From contig JAJGAH010000178.1 in NCBI GenBank assembly GCA_020844525.1, positions 1-5,728 on the forward strand: 5,728 nt of DNA, written 5' to 3'. The notes beneath the pieces are model-generated. The model ran no database searches. It was not told the origin of the DNA and was given only the letters and a program-made list of their open reading frames with translations. The DNA is from Eubacterium sp. (GTDB lineage: Bacteria; Bacillota; Clostridia; Lachnospirales; Lachnospiraceae). Made by a program: the position numbers and the translations under genes. Shown here one piece after another: positions 1-4,705 of this stretch; position 1 is the stretch's first letter; every line of letters begins with the position of its first letter.

Positions 1-951
1 TGGGCAGAATTGCAGGACTATGTTTATACACGATTGGCAGGATTGGTGTGCCGATTTTCTTTTTTTTGACAGGTTTTCTGCTGCTGGATCGCGACTATAG
101 CATACCGGGGGGTATCGCAATTCTATAAGCGGCATCTATATCCGCTTGTCATAACATGTTCATTGTGGGGTATCATTTATTATGTGTATGGAGTTTTATC
201 AGGTGCACATTCATTTTCTGTAAAGGCATTATTATATGAGCTGTTCTTCCTTCAGCATTATGAGGGGGTACAATTTTGGTGTATTCCAAATATTATAGGA
301 ATTTACATCTTTTTACCGTTTGTTGCGATGGCTCTAAAACATATCAGATTGAAAGACCTGCGGATTCCCGCAGCAGCTTGTTTAATATATCTCTTTCTGC
401 TTCCATCAGCTATCATTGTGCATTGCGCATTTACCGGGAATAATCCGGATATTAATACAAATGCTTATTTAAATCTTTCCTTTTCTGGCGGAATTTACGG
501 AATCCTGGTAATAATGGGATATTTTTCGAAGACAAATCCGTCAAAAATAAAACGTTCTGGATGGTTAGTGATCAGCGTACTTTCATTTCTTCTTTTAGTG
601 GCTTATCAGTATGTTATTTTGACTATTGGACGCAGACATGGATACGATGGCGGTTTTGTCTGGTACGATAACATTATTCTGGTTCTGCTTTCATTTTCAG
701 TGTTCCAGTTCTTCCTGCCAATGAGAAGAGTGCGCGGAAGCAGATGTTTCAAGTGGATAAGCGAAGCGTCATTTGGAATTTATCTGGCACATAATTTATT
801 TATAGGATTATTTAATAATATCATTACAATAAATTCACACCTGATAAAGACAGGCATACTATTTGCAATTGCATTTGGATTAAGTTCCTTTCTGGTATGG
901 ATTTTGGGAATCAATAAACGGGTAGGCAGAATATTGGTATATACGCGTTAA
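1..951 (+). pseudogene. Acyltransferase-3 family membrane protein, 5'-truncated by the window and frameshifted
   Basis: This family (Acyl_transf_3, OafA/WecH-like) consists of multi-pass inner-membrane enzymes that O-acylate sugars of surface polysaccharides. The gene enters from the left edge reading from base 3. That frame gives GVPIFFFLTGFLLLDRDY, the family's typical early membrane segment and LLLDRDY-like motif, but it stops at 126-128. From about base 112 the homology continues one base later in another frame: QFYKRHL, a FWCIPNIIGIYIFLP segment and the C-terminal hallmark SFGIYLAHNLF, ending at TAA 949-951. The join falls at six G (107-112), where five G would restore one reading frame. 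Several hydrophobic helices are visible. The N-terminal catalytic His region lies outside the window. TTG at 163 could start an ORF but falls mid-protein. The DNA is visibly more A+T-rich than the genes that follow. The break could be a true mutation, a switchable tract or a sequencing error. The acceptor sugar is unknown. Confidence 0.82.
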
Positions 952-994
952 CAGCCCCTGCCATACGTGATGACTTGACCTCAGGACGGTTACC

Positions 995-1029
995 ATGCCC
1001 CATAAGCCTTACGCTTATGGGGTATTTTT
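995..1029 (+). terminator. Rho-independent terminator of the acyltransferase gene
   Basis: A perfect 10-bp stem (CCCCATAAGC at 998-1007, GCTTATGGGG at 1013-1022) encloses a 5-base loop. It can be extended by three pairs including one G-T, and is followed by TATTTTTA with five T at 1025-1029. It lies 44 bases after the acyltransferase stop and separates that gene from the exporter operon. The stem can also form from the other strand, but the T-run supports + strand use. Confidence 0.92.
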
Positions 1030-1080
1030 ATGCCCACAGAATCACAGACTTTTCACAGATATAGCCTTTCTTATTTAAAG

Positions 1081-1108
1081 TTGATTTAGGTTTGCCCGCT
1101 AGGATAAT
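1081..1108 (+). promoter_or_regulatory. Candidate sigma-A promoter of the exporter operon
   Basis: TTGATT (1081-1086) resembles a -35 box at four of six positions. A 16-bp spacer leads to GATAAT (1103-1108), which matches the -10 consensus at five of six. Transcription would start near 1115 and leave a leader of about 130 bases containing the two 38-bp repeats. The -10 overlaps a partial copy of that repeat, so a repeat-binding protein could compete with polymerase. A second GATAAT at 1155-1160 has no good -35 upstream. The call rests on motif and position only. Confidence 0.42.
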
Positions 1109-1193
1109 GACAGTTCAATAATAACAGCTCAATTCCATAGCATCATGGCAGTCCGATAATAACAGTTCAGTTCCATAGCATCATGGCAGACGG
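1103..1193 (+). repeat. Two-unit 38-bp tandem repeat with an upstream partial third copy
   Basis: Bases 1118-1151 and 1156-1189 match at 32 of 34 positions (differences at 1128/1166 and 1132/1170), giving a 38-bp period if the four spacer bases are counted. Each unit starts ATAATAACAG and ends CCATAGCATCATGGCAG. A partial copy (GATAATGACAGTTCAAT) occupies 1103-1119. The array lies between the candidate promoter and the adaptor start, so it is either a leader element or a pair of regulator sites. Each unit contains CCAT...ATGG, a short inverted repeat. There are too few units, and no spacers, for CRISPR. Confidence 0.8.
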
Positions 1194-1248
1194 ATGTGTT
1201 TTGCCGGCGTTTTCCGGCGGGCAGGAAACGGAAAGGATTTTTTTATGA
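1183..1248 (+). CDS. Possible 21-codon leader ORF overlapping the adaptor start (doubtful)
   Basis: ATG at 1183 inside the second 38-bp repeat opens a frame that starts MADGCVLPAFSGG and ends at TGA 1246-1248, overlapping the adaptor ATG (1245-1247) as ATGA. Such overlaps often mark translational coupling. Against it, no Shine-Dalgarno sequence precedes 1183, the peptide resembles nothing recognised, and the equivalent ATG in the first repeat gives only four codons. It may be chance. Confidence 0.13.
   Translation: MADGCVLPAFSGGQETERIFL
1230..1237 (+). promoter_or_regulatory. Ribosome binding site that fixes the adaptor start
   Basis: GGAAAGGA is followed by seven T and then ATG at 1245, a good Shine-Dalgarno spacing. 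The in-frame ATG at 1194 lacks a comparable site and would add 17 residues before the lysine-rich N-terminus. A small inverted repeat just upstream (GCCGG 1203-1207, CCGGC 1214-1218) could form a hairpin in the leader without covering the site. Confidence 0.8.
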
Positions 1249-3728
1249 AAAGCTTCTGGAAAAAGAAAAATACGAATGATTTCGGAGATTCTTCTGTGAA
1301 AAAGCGTATATCCCCGATGGACCACAAGCGGAAAAAGCGTCTGATCACCGGAATCAGCGTGATCACGGCAGCGGCACTTGGCGGCACGCTTTTCTATGTG
1401 AATGGTAAGCGGCAGAGTGTGCGCGGGGATGATTCTTCTGAGGCGCAGACCGCGACGGCACAGACGGGCACGGTGGAGAATACGATCACAGGCAGTGGCA
1501 CACTGCAGAGCAGCACGGGTTCTTCGATTACAGTGCCTTCGGGTCTTACCTATGAAGAGGTACTGGTCTCGAGCGGTGACAGTGTGAAGGCAGGGGACAC
1601 GCTGGCAAAGGTTAGCCATTCGTCTGTGCTGACCGCCATGCAGAAGGTGCAGTCAGCGATCGATACCCTGGATGACGAGCTTGTCACGCTTTCCACGGGT
1701 GAGACATCGACGGTCACCTCCAGCGTTGCAGGAACCGTAACCGCGGTCAACGGTGCAGCCGGTGATTCCGTATCCGACATCATGGAAAGCTCCGGTGCGG
1801 TTCTTACCATTGCGGTGGGCGGTGACACCAGCAATACCATTGATGTGACGGCGGCAGACGGAACGATTGGCACGATGTCTGTCTCTGTGGGCAGTACGGT
1901 TTCGGTTGGGACGACTCTGTTCACGGTGACAGTCGGTACAGGTTCCACAGAGTATGCAGAAAAAATAGCCGAGCGCCAGGAGCTGACTGAGGTTCTGCAG
2001 AAGCTGACAAAAATTTCCGCAACAGATACGATTACCGCGGATGAGGATGGCACCATCGGCAACGTCTATATTTCCACATCCTCAACAGGATCTTCTTCAA
2101 CCGGAACCTCTTCATCAGGCACCTCCTCAACCGGGTCCGCATCGGGTGGAACAACAGCGACTGGTGCAACAGCAACCGGCACATCGGCATCCTTGACGGA
2201 CACTTCTTCCACTGCGGTGCTGGCGAGTCTGTCATCAGTACATACGTCAACTTCAGAAAGTACTGCATCATCCTCATCGGAATCCTCCGGCTCAGACAGC
2301 AGTATCAGCCTCAGCTTTGATATTGGGAGCTCTCTCACGGCGCCTTCTGCCGGGGCTTCCGCAGACACCAAGCTTGCGAAGAGCGATTCCTATACCTCAG
2401 AGGTTGTATGGACGACAACGGCTGATCTGCAGGATGGCGATGACAGCAACAACAAGGAAATCACAGAATTTTCCGCAGGAACTGCCTATAGTGCCAGCAT
2501 TAAGCTTACAGCAAAGAATGACGCCTCCTTCGCAGATGTTTCGTTTACAAACGTACCGGAAGGTGTGACCTACCAGTATGTGGTCAAGGGGTCTTCCTGC
2601 ATCATTACGGTTAACTACCCTGCGACAGAAAAGAACAGCTCCTCCGGCAGCAGTTCGTCTTCCTCCGAAAGCAATGCATCCGGGAACAATACTTCCTCTG
2701 GAAGCGGCAACGCATCCTCTTCCGGCAGTAATGGCACCTCGGGCAGCGGATCATCCTCCGGGAATGCCAGTAGCGGATTATCCTCCGGTAACAGTGGTTC
2801 TGCTTCGGGCAGTGGTTCTGCGTCTGGCAGCGGTTCTTCGTCCGGAAGTGGTTCTGCATCTGGCAGCGGTTCTGCTTCAGGCCTGGATAGTGTATCCGTG
2901 TCCGGCAGTGGCTCCTCATCTGCATCAGGTGATACTGCAGGTACTTCATCAGGATCCGGCGGCAGCTCAGATTCTGCGGGCGGTACGTCTTCGGGAAGCT
3001 CGACAGATACCTCCAGTTCCTCATCCGGTACAACGTCAGATTCTTCCTCCACGACATCCAGCAGCTCATCTGATTATGAAGAAAATGCATTCACCATGGT
3101 GGATGAGTCCACGATGACCATGTCTGTCAGTGTAGACGAACTGGATATCAACGAAGTGAGCACAGGGCAGGAGGCGCAGGTAACTGTCGATGCGATCGAT
3201 GGAAAAACCTTTACCGGAACGGTCCAGTCTGTGAGCAATACAGCAAGCTCATCCGGAAATGGAAGCGCCAAGTACACGGTGCAGATCTCCATTTCGAAGG
3301 AAGATGGCATGAAGGCGGGTATGAGCGCTTCTGCTACCATCGTTGTGGATTCCAGCGAGAATGTCGTGACTATTCCGGTCAATGCGCTTCAGGAGAAGGG
3401 AAGCGAAACCTACGTTTATACCAGCGTTGATTCTGATGGAAATCTTTCCGGTGAGACAGAGGTGGAAACCGGCCTTTCAGATGGCGATACGGTAGAGATC
3501 ACAAGCGGCCTGTCCGATGGCGATACCGTATACTATGAGAAGACCGGAAATGTATCCTCCTCCGGCTCCGGATCCGGCGATTCGATGGGCGGCGGAACAC
3601 CTTCTGGTGATGGTGGCGGCATGCCATCCGGTGATGGCGGCGGTATGCCATCAGGTGGCGGAAACGCACCTTCAGGCGGCAATGATTCCGGGAATGCGCC
3701 ATCGGGTGGCGGTCCATCCGGAAACTAA
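1245..3728 (+). CDS. Membrane-fusion (HlyD/MacA/YknX-type) ABC exporter adaptor with a large inserted surface domain
   Basis: Adaptor subunit of a MacB-type exporter, anchored in the membrane and acting outside it. The 827 residues begin with a Lys-rich stretch (6-32) and one membrane helix (about 33-52). An N-terminal strand (70-90) and a first lipoyl half-motif follow (91-124, GDSVKAGDTLAKV). A short helix (125-150), two more lipoyl-like segments (152-192, 196-230) and a second helix (234-256) come next. The lipoyl return strand (257-278) is interrupted by residues 279-612. It resumes at FTMVDESTMTMSVSVDELDI, the usual entry to the beta-barrel (to about 700), followed by a membrane-proximal region (705-768) with IPVNAL and two GLSDGDTV copies. 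The tail (770-827) is Gly/Pro/Met-rich. Many Firmicute adaptors are roughly half this length. The only Cys is 452, in the insert. No lipobox is seen. The exporter ATPase follows 122 bases later. The family call is firm; the substrate is unknown. Confidence 0.93.
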   Translation: MKSFWKKKNTNDFGDSSVKKRISPMDHKRKKRLITGISVITAAALGGTLFYVNGKRQSVRGDDSSEAQTATAQTGTVENTITGSGTLQSSTGSSITVPSGLTYEEVLVSSGDSVKAGDTLAKVSHSSVLTAMQKVQSAIDTLDDELVTLSTGETSTVTSSVAGTVTAVNGAAGDSVSDIMESSGAVLTIAVGGDTSNTIDVTAADGTIGTMSVSVGSTVSVGTTLFTVTVGTGSTEYAEKIAERQELTEVLQKLTKISATDTITADEDGTIGNVYISTSSTGSSSTGTSSSGTSSTGSASGGTTATGATATGTSASLTDTSSTAVLASLSSVHTSTSESTASSSSESSGSDSSISLSFDIGSSLTAPSAGASADTKLAKSDSYTSEVVWTTTADLQDGDDSNNKEITEFSAGTAYSASIKLTAKNDASFADVSFTNVPEGVTYQYVVKGSSCIITVNYPATEKNSSSGSSSSSSESNASGNNTSSGSGNASSSGSNGTSGSGSSSGNASSGLSSGNSGSASGSGSASGSGSSSGSGSASGSGSASGLDSVSVSGSGSSSASGDTAGTSSGSGGSSDSAGGTSSGSSTDTSSSSSGTTSDSSSTTSSSSSDYEENAFTMVDESTMTMSVSVDELDINEVSTGQEAQVTVDAIDGKTFTGTVQSVSNTASSSGNGSAKYTVQISISKEDGMKAGMSASATIVVDSSENVVTIPVNALQEKGSETYVYTSVDSDGNLSGETEVETGLSDGDTVEITSGLSDGDTVYYEKTGNVSSSGSGSGDSMGGGTPSGDGGGMPSGDGGGMPSGGGNAPSGGNDSGNAPSGGGPSGN
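2079..3080 (+). other. Insert within the adaptor's lipoyl domain: Ser/Thr arm, Ig-like domain, Ser/Gly arm
   Basis: This encodes adaptor residues 279-612. Residues 279-377 are dominated by Ser, Thr, Gly and Ala. Residues 378-463 form a compact, less repetitive segment with W389, FSAGTAYSASIKLTAK, F429 and ITVNYPAT. This pattern (Trp, then F-x-AGT-x-Y-x-A-x-I-x-LTAK, then an I-x-V-x-PAT strand) resembles Ig-like repeats of Firmicute cell-surface proteins. Residues 464-609 are nearly pure Ser/Gly with some Ala, Thr, Asn and Asp. The usual lipoyl turn (GDSVSAGTTL-like) is absent here, so the insert appears to replace it. Domain naming is by pattern memory only. Confidence 0.7.
2796..2882 (+). 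repeat. 18-bp coding tandem repeat (GSASGS) in the adaptor linker
   Basis: Four full units start at 2796, 2814, 2832 and 2850, and a 15-base fifth at 2868. The first unit is GGTTCTGCTTCGGGCAGT. Differences are mostly at third codon positions; the third unit has Ser for Ala. The unit is six codons long, so gain or loss of copies would change linker length without a frameshift. Confidence 0.85.
3606..3674 (+). repeat. 24-bp coding repeats in the Gly/Pro/Met-rich adaptor tail
   Basis: Two 24-base units (3606-3629, 3630-3653) encode GDGGGMPS twice and differ only at third codon positions. A 21-base derivative (3654-3674) encodes GGGNAPS. Related GGNDSGNAPS and GGGPS follow to the stop. Gly-rich C-terminal tails are seen in other Firmicute adaptors of this class; their role is not known to me. 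Confidence 0.8.
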
Positions 3729-3742
3729 TCCTAAATTAGAAT

Positions 3743-3794
3743 ACTTTTGAACGAAAGTGATCTTTCCTTATTATTAAAAACTTTTGAACGAAAG
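3743..3794 (+). promoter_or_regulatory. Paired dyad-like 15-mer upstream of the ATPase gene, possible operator
   Basis: ACTTTTGAACGAAAG occurs exactly at 3743-3757 and 3780-3794, 37 bp apart. Inside it, CTTTTG-AA-CGAAAG is an imperfect dyad (one mismatch per arm), as expected for a dimeric regulator's site. Each copy runs into a second inverted repeat: GAAAG-TGAT-CTTTC (3753-3766) and the palindrome GAGAGCTCTC (3794-3803). TTGAAC within each copy could act as a -35 box, but no convincing -10 follows. The pair lies in the 122-base gap between the adaptor and ATPase genes. Confidence 0.55.
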
Positions 3795-3838
3795 AGAGCT
3801 CTCATCATTTTTAAAAATACAGCGTCTACGGAAGTATC

Positions 3839-3844
3839 AGGAGA
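3839..3844 (+). promoter_or_regulatory. Ribosome binding site of the ABC ATPase gene
   Basis: AGGAGA lies six bases before the ATG at 3851. The resulting N-terminus ([11 protein letters not shown]) aligns with the usual first strand of this ATPase family. Confidence 0.85.
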
Positions 3845-3850
3845 AAAAAC

Positions 3851-4513
3851 ATGATCAGACTGGACCACGTATCAAAAATTTATCATATGGGTGAGGAAAA
3901 AGTCATGGCCCTGGATGATGTCTCCCTGTCGATCGAAGACGGAGAGTTTGTCAGCATCATCGGACCATCTGGCAGCGGAAAATCCACCATGATGAATATC
4001 ATCGGCTGCCTGGATACGGCAGATGAGGGGAGTTATATACTGGATGACCAGCCGATAGAGACCTATTCAGAGCGACAGCTGGCCAGAATTCGCAACCGGA
4101 AAATCGGTTTTATTTTTCAGAACTTCAACCTGCTTCCGAGGCTGACAGCTGAAGAAAATGTAGAGCTTCCGCTGATTTATCAGCATGTTCCTGCCGGGGA
4201 GCGGCGGGAGCGCGTGGAGGAGGCGCTGGAGCAGGTCGGCCTGTCGCACCGGCGGAAGCATCACCCGTCCGAAATGTCAGGAGGACAGCAGCAGCGTGTG
4301 GCGATTGCACGGGCCCTTGTCACACACCCGTCCCTTTTTCTTGCGGATGAACCCTCCGGAAATCTTGATACCGCAACGGGAGATGAGATCATGGAGCTGT
4401 TCCATAAACTGCACAGTGAAGGCAACACGATTGTCCTGATCACACATAACGACAAGATTGCAGAGGAAGCACAGCGGAAGGTGCGCATCCAGGATGGCCG
4501 GCTTTCAGTGTAA
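3851..4513 (+). CDS. ABC exporter ATPase, MacB/LolD/YknY type
   Basis: Cytoplasmic nucleotide-binding subunit that hydrolyses ATP to drive the FtsX-type permease encoded next. At 220 residues it is normal for the family and complete. It has Walker [10 protein letters not shown] (38-46), the Q-loop Gln in [10 protein letters not shown] (Q90), signature SGGQQQR (143-149), Walker B LFLADE (162-167) with catalytic Glu167, the D-loop SGNLD (169-173) and the H-loop His in ITHN (H199). The segments [12 protein letters not shown] and [20 protein letters not shown] are typical of the LolD/MacB branch rather than nutrient importers. No catalytic residue is missing. The adaptor gene ends 122 bases upstream and the permease starts 148 bases downstream, wider gaps than in many such operons. 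Family assignment is near certain; the transported substrate cannot be read from an ATPase. Confidence 0.97.
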   Translation: MIRLDHVSKIYHMGEEKVMALDDVSLSIEDGEFVSIIGPSGSGKSTMMNIIGCLDTADEGSYILDDQPIETYSERQLARIRNRKIGFIFQNFNLLPRLTAEENVELPLIYQHVPAGERRERVEEALEQVGLSHRRKHHPSEMSGGQQQRVAIARALVTHPSLFLADEPSGNLDTATGDEIMELFHKLHSEGNTIVLITHNDKIAEEAQRKVRIQDGRLSV

Positions 4514-4540
4514 AAATATACAGAAATCTTATAAATAAGG

Positions 4541-4561
4541 CTGTGAACTGTCTGTTCGCAG
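4541..4561 (+). other. Hairpin between the ATPase and permease genes
   Basis: CTGTGAAC (4541-4548) and GTTCGCAG (4554-4561) form an eight-pair stem with one G-T pair and a five-base loop. No T-run follows, so it is unlikely to be a terminator. It could slow decay or reading between the two genes, or be chance. It lies in the 148-base gap that otherwise holds only the doubtful 37-codon ORF. Confidence 0.4.
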
Positions 4562-4591
4562 ATTCATCAATTCCTTAAGGCTGGATGACAT

Positions 4592-4705
4592 ATGGATGAA
4601 AGGGCAGACTTTTTAGAAGAAGTATGCAGGCAGCAGAAAGAAGAGAGGCGGAAAAAAATAAATGCAGACGATAAAAATGGCGTGGAATGCCATCCGTGCA
4701 AATAA
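4592..4705 (+). CDS. Possible 37-residue small ORF overlapping the permease start (doubtful)
   Basis: ATG at 4592 opens a frame beginning MDERADFLEEVCRQQKEERR and ending near ECHPCK before TAA 4703-4705. It overlaps the permease start by 44 bases in another frame. The peptide is highly charged, has a likely helical first half and three Cys, and matches no family I recognise. AAGG at 4577-4580 is a weak, distant Shine-Dalgarno candidate. Translation through here could help ribosomes reach the permease start, but a chance ORF is equally likely. Confidence 0.2.
   Translation: MDERADFLEEVCRQQKEERRKKINADDKNGVECHPCK

Noticed and set aside
163..951. Acyltransferase as an intact 262-residue gene starting at TTG 163
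   Set aside because: Family homology extends upstream in the same frame (QFYKRHL) and, after a frameshift, further back to the window edge, so 163 is internal.
1103..1193. CRISPR array
   Set aside because: Only two near-complete units with a four-base spacer, and no unique spacers of 30 bases or more.
1194..1244. Upstream ATG adding 17 residues to the adaptor
   Set aside because: No good Shine-Dalgarno before it, whereas GGAAAGGA is well placed for ATG 1245, which gives the expected Lys-rich N-terminus before the membrane helix.
1167..1619. Minus-strand 150-codon frame opposite the adaptor start
   Set aside because: Arg/His/Cys-rich shadow translation with no recognisable domain, overlapping a well-supported gene and its leader.
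1550..2062. Minus-strand 170-codon frame opposite the adaptor lipoyl region
   Set aside because: Its Val/Thr/Ser-rich content mirrors the Thr/Ser/Val codons of the adaptor; no ribosome site or family match.
2615..3052. Long minus-strand frame rich in Pro, Glu, Asp and Leu opposite the adaptor linker
   Set aside because: It is the antisense of biased Ser/Gly codons. Such low-complexity DNA leaves opposite frames open, and no start context or family pattern is seen.
2578..3117. Plus-strand alternate frame rich in Pro, Leu and Ala within the adaptor linker
   Set aside because: Out-of-frame reading of the Ser/Gly repeats; it lacks a ribosome site and domain.
3753..3774. Terminator after the adaptor gene
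   Set aside because: The stem is only five A/T-rich pairs and is not followed by a proper T-run; the genes downstream belong to the same complex.
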